A stretch of 64,000 bases of DNA from Brachybacterium kimchii (GCF_023373525.1 NZ_CP097218.1:4092001-4156000); one strand, 5' to 3'; positions 32,493-40,935 are shown, counted from the first letter of the stretch. The notes: generated by a model not told the origin, from the letters alone. Numbers and translations: made by a program.

Positions 32493-33515
32493 ATGGTGCT
32501 CGCCTCCCGTCCAGCCTCTGCCCCGTCGACCGCCCCGTCGACCGCCGCGGCATCCGCGTCCTCTCCCTCGTCGGCCTCCGGGGCGTCCGCCTCCGCTTCC
32601 GCACGCGCTGAGCTCGCAGGATTCCTGCGGAGCCGTCGCGAGCGCCTCACCCCGGACCGCGTGGGCCTTCCTCCGGGTGGGCGCCGCCGCACGCCGGGAC
32701 TGCGCCGCGAAGAGGTCGCGATGCTCTCGGGCATCGGTGTGACCTGGTACACCTGGCTCGAGCAGGGGCGCGACATCACCCCCTCCGTCCAGGTCCTCGA
32801 CGCCCTCGCCCGGGCCCTGCTGCTGGACCCCGACGAGCGCGCGCACCTGCATCTGCTCGCCACCGGCTCCCGGCCGGACGACGCCGGCGACCCCGCCGGA
32901 TGCAGCATCGTCACCGCCGACCACGTGGAGCTTCTCTCGCGCTTCGAGGGCGTCCCCGCCTGCATCCAGACCGCGAAGTTCGACATCCTCGCCGCGAACG
33001 CGACCTACCGGTTCCTCATCACCGACATCGACGAGGGGCCGCTCGAGGATCGCAGCTGCATGGTCCGCGCGTTCCTCGACCCGGTCTGGCGCTCCGCGTA
33101 CGACGACTGGGAGGCGACCACCGCGCGCATGGTCGCGCGGCTGCGCGCCGCCATGCCCTCCCACCTCGACGACCCGAGCTGGACGGGCCTCGTGGAGCGC
33201 ATGCGCACGAGCTCCGAGCGTTTCGATGAGCTCTGGCAGCGCCACGACCTCACCCGGGAGGGCGCCCGCGACCAGGTCTTCCACCTCCCGCGCGCAGGGG
33301 ACGTGACGGTCCGCTTCACGCGGCTCCTCCTCGACGAGGCGGCGAGCGTGCACCTGAACGTCCTGCAGCCGGTGGGCGAGGAGGACGCCCGGCGACTCGC
33401 CTCCCTCGCCCCCGCCGCCGCTCCCCACGTCACCATGCGCCCCTCCCTCGCCGAGCGCCTGGGGGAGGAGCTGAGCGGGAGAGAGGGCGGGCGGCTGGGA
33501 GAATACGCGGCATGA
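32493..33515 (+). CDS. MmyB-family transcriptional regulator
   Basis: 340 aa. After a Ser/Ala-rich lead the XRE-type HTH has the family hallmark ELAGFLRSRRERLTPD, GGRRRTPGLRREEVAMLSGIGVTWYTWLEQGRDI (about residues 40-95). The C-terminal part (ACIQTAKFDILAANATYRFLI, YDDWEATTARMVARLRAA, HLPRAGDVTVRFTRLLLDE) is the MmyB-like PAS-fold ligand domain, which binds fatty acid in studied members. ATG at 32493 has no ribosome site but a TATCCT box 7 nt before it; an in-frame ATG at 32472 would put that box inside the gene. Regulators of this class usually control a divergent redox enzyme or transporter gene, here the MFS exporter. Stop overlaps yggS. Confidence 0.9.
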   Translation: MVLASRPASAPSTAPSTAAASASSPSSASGASASASARAELAGFLRSRRERLTPDRVGLPPGGRRRTPGLRREEVAMLSGIGVTWYTWLEQGRDITPSVQVLDALARALLLDPDERAHLHLLATGSRPDDAGDPAGCSIVTADHVELLSRFEGVPACIQTAKFDILAANATYRFLITDIDEGPLEDRSCMVRAFLDPVWRSAYDDWEATTARMVARLRAAMPSHLDDPSWTGLVERMRTSSERFDELWQRHDLTREGARDQVFHLPRAGDVTVRFTRLLLDEAASVHLNVLQPVGEEDARRLASLAPAAAPHVTMRPSLAERLGEELSGREGGRLGEYAA

Positions 33516-34252
33516 CCTCCCCGCACTCCCCGTCCGCGGCTCATCTCGACGAGCGCCTCGACGCCGTCCTCGCGCGCCTGGACGCCGCCGCCGAGCGCGC
33601 GGGCCGCGACCCCCGCGAGATCCTCGTGCTGCTGGCGACCAAGACCCGCACCGCCCCCGAGATCGTCGATGCCGTCCGCGCCCTCCACCGCCGCGGTCGC
33701 CGCGTCGCGGTGGGGGAGAACCGCGCCCAGGAGATCGCCACCCACGAGGACCCCGCGCTCGCCGCCCTGGAGTCCGAGCTCGCCGTGCCGCGCCACTTCA
33801 TCGGCCGCCTGCAGCGCAACAAGGCACGCGACGTCGTCGCCTTCGCCTCCCTGGTCCACAGCGTCGACCGCCCCGAGATCATCGACGCCCTCGCCCGCCG
33901 CGCCGAGCTCGCGGGTCTCGAGCGCGACGTGCTCGTCCAGGTCAACACCTCGGGGGAGGAGTCCAAGGGCGGCTTCGCCCCGGATGCCGACACGATCTCC
34001 GAGGCCGTCGGCCGGATCCGCGCCGCGGGCGCCCTGCGCCCCGTCGGCCTGATGACGATCGGCGCGCACACGCGCGAGGAGTCCGCGGTGCGCGCCTCCC
34101 TCCGCCGACTGCGCACCCTGCGCGAGGAGCTCGCCGACCCCGCCCTCGTCGAGCTCTCGATGGGCATGAGCGCGGACCTCGAGATCGCCGTCGAGGAGGG
34201 CGCGACCATCGTGCGCCTCGGCGCCGCCGTGTTCGGACCGCGCGCGGTCTGA
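33512..34252 (+). CDS. YggS-family PLP homeostasis protein
   Basis: 246 aa TIM-barrel fold-III PLP protein (PROSC/YggS). K44 in LLATKT carries PLP; conserved HFIGRLQRNKARDV, LVHSVDR, VLVQVNTSGEESKGG, GLMTIGAH and SMGMSADLEIAVEEGATIVRLG match the family. It stores and delivers PLP and balances vitamin B6 and amino-acid pools. Its usual actinobacterial place is with ftsZ/sepF; here it is ATGA-coupled to the MmyB regulator gene instead. That regulator therefore likely influences it. Confidence 0.93.
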   Translation: MTSPHSPSAAHLDERLDAVLARLDAAAERAGRDPREILVLLATKTRTAPEIVDAVRALHRRGRRVAVGENRAQEIATHEDPALAALESELAVPRHFIGRLQRNKARDVVAFASLVHSVDRPEIIDALARRAELAGLERDVLVQVNTSGEESKGGFAPDADTISEAVGRIRAAGALRPVGLMTIGAHTREESAVRASLRRLRTLREELADPALVELSMGMSADLEIAVEEGATIVRLGAAVFGPRAV

Positions 34253-34287
34253 CGGGTGCCGCCTGACGGGCGGGCGGTCCGGTCAGG

Positions 34288-35379
34288 TCACTCCGGGCCG
34301 ACGAGGGCCGTCGGCAGGCCGTACTCGTGCTCGAGCACCTCGCAGGCCGCGCCCACGGCGATGAGGTCCGTGCCGCGCGTGGAGAGCATGACCTCCACGT
34401 GCACCCACGGCTCCTCGCGCAGGCCCTCCTCGAGGGCGCCCCGGATCGCCTCCATCATCGGCTCGTGGTGCGCGTACACGGTGCGGCCGCCGAGCACCAC
34501 GCGGTCCACGTCGACCAGTCGCACCAGGTCCAGCACGATCGTGGCGAGCACGCGCGCCGCGTCTGCGACGTCGCCCCGCTCGAGGGAGGCCATGAACTCG
34601 GCCTGCGCGCAGCCCCGCCTCCCGCACTCGCAGGCCACGCCGTCCATCCGCACCACCGTGTGCCCCACCTCGCCCGAGTGCGAGTGGGCGCCGCGCACGA
34701 TCGTGCCGTCGAGGCTCAGGCTCGCGCCGAGTCCGTCCTCGACGAGCACCAGGGCGGCGTTGCGCAGCAGTCCGGGCTGGGACCAGGTCTCGCCCACGAT
34801 CGCCGCGCGCGAGTCGTGGTCCAGCAGCACGGGCATGCCGAGCGCCTCGACGAGCATCCGGCGGATCTCCGCGCCGCGCCACGGATCAGGGGCCGACGTC
34901 CCGCGATAGACGCCGCCCGCGACGTCGACCGGCCCGGGCATGCCGACGCCCGCGCCCAGCAGCAGGCCCTCTCCCAGGCCGGACAGCTCGCGGGCCTGGG
35001 CGGCGAGGGTCTCGATGAGCTCGGGGACGGGCTGGCGGTGCCCGATCTCGATCTCGCGATGGGCGACGACCTCGCCGGTGAGGTCGGCGACGACGCCGCG
35101 CACGCGGGTGCGGGTGAGGTGCAGCCCGATCGCCCGACGCGACGAGGGCACGATCCGGTAGAGCGTGGTCGGCTTGCCTGGCCCCGAGATGATCGAGCCC
35201 GCGCCCGCCATCAGCCCGCGCTCCATGAGGCGGCCCAGGATCTTGGAGATGGCCTGCGGCGTGACGCCGAGCGCCTCGGCGAGATCGGCGCGGGAGACCG
35301 GCTCGCCGCGGCGGGCGACCGCGAGCACAGCGGCGTCGTGCGCGCCCGCGACGCGGTCCAGTGGGGTGCTCGGTCTCAC
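34288..35379 (-). CDS. ROK-family transcriptional repressor
   Basis: 363 aa. An N-terminal winged helix (SRADLAEALGVTPQAISKILGRLMERGLM, about residues 29-57) is joined to a ROK sugar-kinase-like domain with the zinc motif GHTVVRMDGVACECGRRGCAQ (three cysteines plus His) and VGMPGPVD; the phosphate-binding and catalytic-Asp stretch is LDHDSRAAIVGE, whereas active kinases have N-D. The protein is thus a regulator sensing a sugar or sugar phosphate. GTG start at 35379 follows GGGAGGATGAGGAC. It diverges from an MFS exporter gene whose promoter contains a dyad at 35447-35460, its likely target. Confidence 0.9.
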   Translation of the reverse strand: MRPSTPLDRVAGAHDAAVLAVARRGEPVSRADLAEALGVTPQAISKILGRLMERGLMAGAGSIISGPGKPTTLYRIVPSSRRAIGLHLTRTRVRGVVADLTGEVVAHREIEIGHRQPVPELIETLAAQARELSGLGEGLLLGAGVGMPGPVDVAGGVYRGTSAPDPWRGAEIRRMLVEALGMPVLLDHDSRAAIVGETWSQPGLLRNAALVLVEDGLGASLSLDGTIVRGAHSHSGEVGHTVVRMDGVACECGRRGCAQAEFMASLERGDVADAARVLATIVLDLVRLVDVDRVVLGGRTVYAHHEPMMEAIRGALEEGLREEPWVHVEVMLSTRGTDLIAVGAACEVLEHEYGLPTALVGPE

Positions 35380-35439
35380 GTCCTCATCCTCCCACGCGGG
35401 GTGTGATGCGGATCAGGGCACCCGATCCGGCCCGACCCC

Positions 35440-35469
35440 TTGACGTAACGCAACAGCGTTTGCTTATTC
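35440..35469 (+). promoter_or_regulatory. Promoter with dyad in the spacer, upstream of the MFS gene
   Basis: TTGACG (-35, 35440-35445) is followed at 18 nt by TTATTC (35464-35469) or at 17 nt by CTTATT. The spacer holds the dyad AACGC-AACA-GCGTT (35447-35460), where a bound repressor would block RNA polymerase. The divergent ROK regulator is the natural candidate. The leader would be about 115 nt. Confidence 0.6.
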
Positions 35470-35588
35470 TTGTGCACCGGGTGATGGAGCCCGTCCGCAA
35501 CCGCCCCATCGACCAGCGGCCGCAGCCCTCACCGGCCGCCGCTGCCAGCGATCACCGCTCCACCCGCACGCACTTCGAGGTACTCCCC

Positions 35589-37007
35589 ATGACCACTGTC
35601 ACCACCGCCCCCACGGCGTCCGACCAGATCAGCCCGGCTCGCCGCCGGCTCGCCCTGTTCGCCCTGGCGCTGGGCGGCTTCGGCATCGGCGGCTCCGAGT
35701 TCGTCTCCATGGGCCTGCTGCCCGGGATCGCCCACGGACTCCTGCCCGACCTCATGGCCTCCGACCCCGAGACCGGCATCGCCCGGGCCGGGATCGCGAT
35801 CTCCGCCTACGCGCTGGGCGTCGTCGTCGGCGCCCCGATCCTCGCGCTGCTCTCGGTGCGCTGGAGCCGCTCGTCGATGATCGTCGCGCTCGCCGGCGCG
35901 CTCGCCCTCGGCACGCTGCTCTCCGCGGCCATGCCCACCTTCGAGCTGACCGTCGCCGCCCGCTTCCTCGCGGGCATCCCGCACGGCGCCTACTTCGGCG
36001 TCGCCTCCCTGCTCGCCGCCTCGCTGATGGGCCCCGGCAGCCAGGGCAAGGGCGTCGCGCTCGCCCTCTCCGGCCTGACGGTCGCGAACCTGCTGGGCGT
36101 CCCCGTGCTCACCGCCATCGGCCAGGCCGCCGGCTGGCGCGCCGTCTACCTCGTGCTGACCGGCGTCTTCATCGCCACCGTGCTCGCGCTGCGGGCGACC
36201 GTCCCGGCTCACGAGAAGCCCGTCGGCCGCCGCATGGTCGACGAGCTCGTCGCCCTGCGCCGAGTGCAGCTGTGGATCGTCATGGGCATCGCCGCCGTCG
36301 GCTTCGCCGGCTCCTTCGCCGTGTTCAGCTACGTCTCCGACATCACCACGCAGGTGACCGGCGCTCCCGAGAGTGCCGTCCCGTGGGTGCTCGTGGCCGC
36401 CGGCCTCGGCATGACGATCGGCAACGTCGTGGGCGGCGCGGGCGCCGACCGCTCCCTGCAGCGCACGCTCATGGTCGGCTTCCCCGGCTTCATCCTCGCG
36501 CTGGTGCTGCTCTTCGCCGTCGCCCACACCAACCTGGTCGCCCTGATGGTCGCGTTCTTCCTGGTGAACCTCGCGAACGCCTCCCTGAACCCGGCCATGC
36601 AGACCTGGCTCATCGGCATCGCACGGCGCTCCGAGGTGCTCGGGGCCTCGCTCAACCACGCCGCCTTCAACGTCGCCAACGCGCTCGGTGCGGGCCTGGG
36701 CGGCGCCGTCATCGCCGCGGGCTTCGGCTACCGCTCGACCATGGTCGTCGCGCTCGTGCTCGCGGTCACGGGCTTCGCGATGGTCACCGCGACCCTCGTG
36801 GCCCTGCGGGTGCGCGCCCGTCGCCGCCTGGAGATGCTGCGCGGCACCGAGTTCACCACCACCGGCGCCATCGAGGCGATCGACGAGGAGGCCGCGCTCG
36901 AGGCCGAGGACGATGTCGAGGCCGAGGCCGACGTCGAAGCCTCAGGCGAGACGGAGGACGGAATCGCCGCGCGGTCGCGCGCCGCGCGCCCGGTCGCCGT
37001 CGGCTGA
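35589..37007 (+). CDS. MFS transporter, DHA1/AraJ-like
   Basis: 472 aa with 12 likely membrane segments between residues 25 and 425. The opening RRRLALFALALGGFGIGGSEFVSMGLLPGIA and the PHGAYFGVASLLAASLMGP segment are typical of the AraJ/YdhP/Cml-like sugar or drug efflux group. The last 50 residues are an acidic Glu/Asp/Ala-rich cytoplasmic tail. ATG at 35589 was chosen from the start of homology; no strong ribosome site is visible. Control by the divergent ROK repressor suggests it moves a sugar or sugar-like compound. A large hairpin at 37072 likely ends its mRNA. Confidence 0.88.
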   Translation: MTTVTTAPTASDQISPARRRLALFALALGGFGIGGSEFVSMGLLPGIAHGLLPDLMASDPETGIARAGIAISAYALGVVVGAPILALLSVRWSRSSMIVALAGALALGTLLSAAMPTFELTVAARFLAGIPHGAYFGVASLLAASLMGPGSQGKGVALALSGLTVANLLGVPVLTAIGQAAGWRAVYLVLTGVFIATVLALRATVPAHEKPVGRRMVDELVALRRVQLWIVMGIAAVGFAGSFAVFSYVSDITTQVTGAPESAVPWVLVAAGLGMTIGNVVGGAGADRSLQRTLMVGFPGFILALVLLFAVAHTNLVALMVAFFLVNLANASLNPAMQTWLIGIARRSEVLGASLNHAAFNVANALGAGLGGAVIAAGFGYRSTMVVALVLAVTGFAMVTATLVALRVRARRRLEMLRGTEFTTTGAIEAIDEEAALEAEDDVEAEADVEASGETEDGIAARSRAARPVAVG

Positions 37008-37071
37008 TCCTCGCGGGTCGATCGCCGGAGGCCGACTGGGGGGTTCCACCCGGCCGACGGTGTCACCGAGC

Positions 37072-37123
37072 GGTATATAGCGGCGCTCTCTGCCTTATTT
37101 GGCAGAGAGCGCCGCTATATGCC
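37072..37123. terminator. Long hairpin after the MFS gene
   Basis: Arms ATATAGCGGCGCTCTCTGCC (37075-37094) and the exact complement (37101-37120) enclose TTATTT; pairing extends by three more bases with one G-U. The stem ends in AT pairs on both strands, so it could stop transcripts from either side, though no classic U-tract follows. Confidence 0.65.
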
Positions 37124-37177
37124 GCTGCGTGACATCGATCCGCCGCCTCGTCCCTCTCCCCGCCTCTGGGCGCGGCA

Positions 37178-37224
37178 CCGCGCGGCGATGCCGCGCGGTG
37201 GTGCCGCGCGGTGATGCCGCGCGG
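37178..37224. repeat. Four CCGCGCGG palindromes at exact 13-bp spacing
   Basis: CCGCGCGG begins at 37178, 37191, 37204 and 37217. The last three are parts of near-identical 13-mers RTGCCGCGCGGYS. They stand about 150-190 bp before the sulfur amino-acid operon. The even phasing is iteron-like. Confidence 0.7.
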
Positions 37225-37369
37225 CCGCCCTTCTGACCTGGGACCGGGCCGCACGACGTAATCCCCCTAACTCCCGTTATGGCAGTCAAAACGTACGGCT
37301 CTAGGATGGGCGCATGCGTCGCCCCGCCGTCCTGGCGTGGCGCCCGTCGCCCCGTCCCAGGAGGTTTCC

Positions 37370-38512
37370 GTGGTGCACATCCAGACCGTCGCCGTCCAGG
37401 CGCTGCGCGAGAACGAGCAGGAGCACGGGGCCGTCGTCCCGCCCGTGCACCTCGCCTCGACCTTCGAGCTGGACCCGGCGACGTCCGACGGCACCTTCTC
37501 CTACCAGCGCGGAGGGAACCCCACGCGCGCCCAGCTCGAGCAGGTGCTCTCCGCGATCGAGGGCGGCGGCCGCGCCTTCGCCTTCGCGACCGGCATGGCG
37601 GCGACGTCCGCGGCCTTCTCCCTGCTGGGCGCGGGTGACGAGGTCATCCTCTCGGCGAGCGTCTACGGCGGCACGTACCGCCTGGTCACCGAGTACTTCC
37701 CGCACCAGGGCCTCGGTCACCGCTTCGTGGACGACCTCGGCGAGCTCGACGACGACTCCTTCACCGAGAGCACGCGCATGGTGTTCATCGAGACCCCCGC
37801 GAACCCGACCCTGCGGGTGACCGACCTGCGCCGCATCGTCGAGCTCGCCCATGCCCACGGCGCCCTCGTGGTCGTCGACAACACCTTCATGACCCCGGTC
37901 CTGCAGCGTCCGCTGGACCTGGGCGCCGATCTCGTCGTGCAGTCGGCCACGAAGTACCTCGCCGGCCACTCCGACCTCCTCGCAGGCGTGGCCACCACGC
38001 GCGATGACGCCCTGGCCGATCGGATCGGCCTGGCCCAGAAGGCCTACGGCGCCGTGCTCTCGCCCTTCGACTCCTACCGCCTGATCCAGGACGTGAAGAC
38101 CCTTCCGCTGCGCCTCGAGCGCCAGCAGGCGAGCGCCGTCGAGATCGCCGAGCACCTGCGCGGCCACGACGCGATCGCCGCCGTCCTCACCCCCGGATCG
38201 CACAGCGCGGAGGAGGCCGCCATCCAGGCCTCGCAGGCCACGGGCCCCGGCGCGGTGCTCTCCTTCGAGCTCGATCCCGCCGTGGACCGCGTGCGGTTCC
38301 TGGAGGCGCTGCAGATCCCCGCTTTCGCGGTGAGCCTCGGCGGCGTCGAGTCCCTCATCTGCCACCCCGCGTCCATGACCCACGAGGCCATGACCCCGGA
38401 GGCGCGCGAGGTCGCCGGCATCAGCGACGAGCTGCTGCGGCTGTCCGTGGGCATCGAGGACGTCCGCGACCTCATCGCCGATCTCGACCAGGCCCTCGCC
38501 GCCGCACGCTGA
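37370..38512 (+). CDS. Transsulfuration-type PLP lyase (cystathionine/methionine gamma-lyase family)
   Basis: 380 aa from a GTG five nt after AGGAGG (a second GTG directly follows, at 8 nt, and could be used instead). Cys/Met metabolism PLP family: SYQRGGNPTRAQLE, FATGMAATSAA, ETPANPTLRVTDL, VVVDNTFMTPVLQRPLDLGADLV, and K195 in QSATKYLAGHSD binding PLP; the end SLGGVESLICHPASMTHEAM, then LLRLSVGIEDVRDL is conserved. Members cleave cystathionine, cystine or methionine, or make cystathionine. The gene is followed at 70 bp by an ABC importer for polar amino acids, which favours a degradative lyase acting on imported cystine or a related compound. Confidence 0.9.
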   Translation: MVHIQTVAVQALRENEQEHGAVVPPVHLASTFELDPATSDGTFSYQRGGNPTRAQLEQVLSAIEGGGRAFAFATGMAATSAAFSLLGAGDEVILSASVYGGTYRLVTEYFPHQGLGHRFVDDLGELDDDSFTESTRMVFIETPANPTLRVTDLRRIVELAHAHGALVVVDNTFMTPVLQRPLDLGADLVVQSATKYLAGHSDLLAGVATTRDDALADRIGLAQKAYGAVLSPFDSYRLIQDVKTLPLRLERQQASAVEIAEHLRGHDAIAAVLTPGSHSAEEAAIQASQATGPGAVLSFELDPAVDRVRFLEALQIPAFAVSLGGVESLICHPASMTHEAMTPEAREVAGISDELLRLSVGIEDVRDLIADLDQALAAAR

Positions 38513-38582
38513 GCGTCGGCCGCTCGCACGCCCCATCCATTCGCCCCATCGCATCTTCCCCGCGCTGACCAGGAGGTCCGCC

Positions 38583-39467
38583 ATGAACCGTCCGCTCCCG
38601 CCCCGCACCCTCCATCCGACCCTCACCACGCGACGCACCCTGCTCACCGCCGGCGGCGGCCTGGGCCTGGCCGCTCTGCTCGCCGCCTGCGGTCCCTCGC
38701 AGACCCGCGGGGAGGACGGCTCGGTCTCCTCCGACGGCGGCGGGAAGGCGGCCGACGAGGACCTGCTCGAGCGCATCCAGTCCGGCAAGTCCATCCGCAT
38801 CGGTCTCGAGGGCACCTACCGCCCCTACGCGTACCACGACGACAAGGGCGACCTGGTCGGCTTCGAGAAGGACATCGCCGACCAGATCGCGAAGGGCCTC
38901 GGCGCGACGGCGAAGTACGTCGAGACCGAATGGGACTCGCTCATCGCGGGCCTGGACGTCGACAAGTTCGACATCGTCGTGAACAACGTGGGCATCACGC
39001 CCGAGCGCGAGAAGTCGTACCTGTTCTCCGAGCCCTACGCCCGCTCCATCGGCCGCGTCGCGGTGCCCGAGGACTCGAAGATCGAGTCCTTCGATGATCT
39101 GAAGGGCAAGCGCGCCGCTCAGTCCGCGACCAGCAACTGGGCCGCCCAGATGGAGAAGCTCGGCGCCGAGATCGTGCCCGTCCAGGGCTTCGCCGAGGCC
39201 ATCGAGCTGCTCACCCAGGGCCGCGTCGACGCGACCGGCAACGACCTGGTCTCCTTCCAGACGTACCAGAAGGAGAACCCCGACAAGAAGTTCCGCCTCC
39301 TGGAGGACGAGCTCCCGGACGACACCGAGGTCGGGATCATCATGCCCAAGGGCCAGGAGCCGCTGCAGAAGAAGATCGACGAGATCCTCGACGGCATGAA
39401 GTCCGACGGGTCCCTGAAGAAGATCTTCGAGAAGTGGGTGGGCCAGGACCTCACCCCGAAGAGCTGA
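38583..39467 (+). CDS. Polar amino-acid ABC importer, substrate-binding lipoprotein
   Basis: 294 aa. A twin-Arg-like lead and lipobox LLAAC (cysteine near residue 35) mark a lipoprotein. The SBP family 3 body carries IRIGLEGTYRPYAYHDDKGDLVGFEKDIADQIA, LIAGLDVDKFDIVVNNVGITPEREKSYLFSEPY and a conserved end (QKKIDEILDGMKSDGSLKKIFEKWVG). The sequence is most like cystine-binding TcyA/FliY-type proteins. AGGAGG stands 5 nt before the ATG. It delivers its ligand to the permease encoded 9 bp downstream. Confidence 0.93.
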   Translation: MNRPLPPRTLHPTLTTRRTLLTAGGGLGLAALLAACGPSQTRGEDGSVSSDGGGKAADEDLLERIQSGKSIRIGLEGTYRPYAYHDDKGDLVGFEKDIADQIAKGLGATAKYVETEWDSLIAGLDVDKFDIVVNNVGITPEREKSYLFSEPYARSIGRVAVPEDSKIESFDDLKGKRAAQSATSNWAAQMEKLGAEIVPVQGFAEAIELLTQGRVDATGNDLVSFQTYQKENPDKKFRLLEDELPDDTEVGIIMPKGQEPLQKKIDEILDGMKSDGSLKKIFEKWVGQDLTPKS

Positions 39468-39476
39468 TCGAGCGCC

Positions 39477-40142
39477 ATGGACACGCTCCAGATGTGGGCC
39501 GACAACCTCCCGCGGCTGCTGCTCGCGGCCCTCGAGGTCACTGTCCCGCTCTCGCTCATCTCCTTCGCGATCGCCATGGTGCTCGCGGTGATCACCGCGC
39601 TGGGGAGGCTGTACCTCCCCGGTCCGCTGAAGGTGATCCCGTGGCTGTACGTGTGGATCTTCCGCGGCACCCCGATGGTGGTGCAGCTGTTCATCGTCTT
39701 CTTCGGGCTGCCGAACCTCGGCATCGTGCTGCCCGCGATGACCGCCGCCGTGGTCACCCTCGCGCTCAACACGGGCGCCTACGCCTCGGAGGCCGTGCGC
39801 GCCTCGATCCTCTCGATCCCGCGCGGCCAGTTCGAGGCGGCCCAGACGCTGAACCTCTCGCGGCGCACCACGTTCTCCAAGGTGGTCGCACCGCAGGCGT
39901 TCCGCATCGCCCTGCCTCCGCTCATGAACGATTTCATCGACCTGGTGAAGGGCACGAGCCTCGTCTTCGCGATCACGATCACCGACCTCTTCCAGGTGGG
40001 CCGCCAGATCGCGGCTGCGAACTTCCAGCCGATGGCGATGTACACGCTGGTCGCGCTCATCTACCTGGTGATCGTCTCTGTGCTGAGCCTGCTCCAGATG
40101 GTCCTCGAGAAGAAGGTGTCCGCCCATGTCCGCACCAGCTGA
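39477..40142 (+). CDS. Polar amino-acid ABC importer, permease
   Basis: 221 aa, HisM-type permease with five membrane segments. The EAA loop region is seen in EAVRASILSIPRGQFEAAQTLNLSRRTTFSKVVAPQAFRIALPPLMNDFIDLVKGTSL, which contacts the ATPase; WIFRGTPMVVQLFIVFFGLP is also typical. A single permease gene suggests a homodimer. Its 3' end overlaps the ATPase gene by 17 bp. Confidence 0.94.
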   Translation: MDTLQMWADNLPRLLLAALEVTVPLSLISFAIAMVLAVITALGRLYLPGPLKVIPWLYVWIFRGTPMVVQLFIVFFGLPNLGIVLPAMTAAVVTLALNTGAYASEAVRASILSIPRGQFEAAQTLNLSRRTTFSKVVAPQAFRIALPPLMNDFIDLVKGTSLVFAITITDLFQVGRQIAAANFQPMAMYTLVALIYLVIVSVLSLLQMVLEKKVSAHVRTS

Positions 40143-40923
40143 GAACGAGTCGGCCGGGAAGCGGGGCCCCTCGCTGCTGGAGTCGCTGCGCCTGCGCGGC
40201 GTCCGCAAGACCTTCGGCTCCCTCACGGCGCTCGACGACGTGGACCTCGACATCCCGCGCCGCGGCACCACGGTGCTGCTGGGCCCCTCGGGGTCGGGCA
40301 AGTCGACCCTGCTGCGCTGCATCAACCTGCTCGAGCGGCCCGACGCGGGCTCGATCGACTTCGGCGACGGACCGCTCCGTCTGGGAGGGCGTCTGAGCGC
40401 GCGCACCGTGCGCTCGGTCCGCTCCCGCTCGACCATGGTGTTCCAGCAGTTCAATCTGTTCCCGCACCTCACGGCCCTGGGCAACGTGACCCTCGCGCCG
40501 ATCCACACGGAGGGCCTGCCGAAAGCGAAGGCCGAGGCGCGGGGCCGGGAGCTGCTGGAGAAGGTGGGGCTCGGCGCGAAGGCCGACGACTATCCGGACC
40601 GGCTCTCGGGCGGGCAGCAGCAGCGCGTCGCGATCGCGCGGGCGCTCGCCATGGAGCCCGACGTGCTCCTCTTCGACGAGCCCACCTCGGCGCTCGATCC
40701 GGAGCTCGCGGCGGAGGTCGTCGCCGTGCTCGCCGACCTCGCCCGCGAGGACCGCACGCTCGTGGTCGTCACCCACTCGCTCGCGTTCGCCCAGCGCGTG
40801 GCCGACAAGGTCGTGTTCCTCGAGGACGGGAAGGTCCTGCTCGACGGCCCGCCGAAGGACTTCTTCGAGAGCGAGGACGCCCGGCTGCGGCGCTTCCGGG
40901 AGATGGTCAGCTCGGCGGTGTGA
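40126..40923 (+). CDS. Polar amino-acid ABC importer, ATPase
   Basis: 265 aa. Walker A GPSGSGKST, Q loop FQQFNLFPHLTAL, signature LSGGQQQRVAIARAL, Walker B VLLFDEPTSALDPEL and H loop VVTHS are canonical for the GlnQ/TcyC group. It powers uptake with the two preceding proteins. The operon order lyase, binding protein, permease, ATPase and the spacing make co-transcription near certain. It ends before a small hairpin shared with the convergent acetyltransferase gene. Confidence 0.95.
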   Translation: MSAPAENESAGKRGPSLLESLRLRGVRKTFGSLTALDDVDLDIPRRGTTVLLGPSGSGKSTLLRCINLLERPDAGSIDFGDGPLRLGGRLSARTVRSVRSRSTMVFQQFNLFPHLTALGNVTLAPIHTEGLPKAKAEARGRELLEKVGLGAKADDYPDRLSGGQQQRVAIARALAMEPDVLLFDEPTSALDPELAAEVVAVLADLAREDRTLVVVTHSLAFAQRVADKVVFLEDGKVLLDGPPKDFFESEDARLRRFREMVSSAV

Positions 40924-40935
40924 GCCGCGGGCCCT

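Larger units (their letters stand above)
37008..37369. other. Gene-free region with hairpin and periodic repeats
   Basis: 362 bp between the MFS gene and the PLP lyase gene. It contains the hairpin at 37072-37123, the 13-bp-period CCGCGCGG array at 37178-37224, and TAGGAT at 37302-37307 as a possible -10 of the lyase operon. No gene was recognised. Confidence 0.55.

Noticed and set aside
30909-33428. Minus-strand frame open well beyond the MFS start, which would give an 839-residue protein
   Set aside because: The extension lies antisense to the MmyB regulator gene, has no membrane or domain features and is a by-product of high GC content.
37178-37224. CRISPR array
   Set aside because: Units are 13 bp with no spacers and there are no cas genes.
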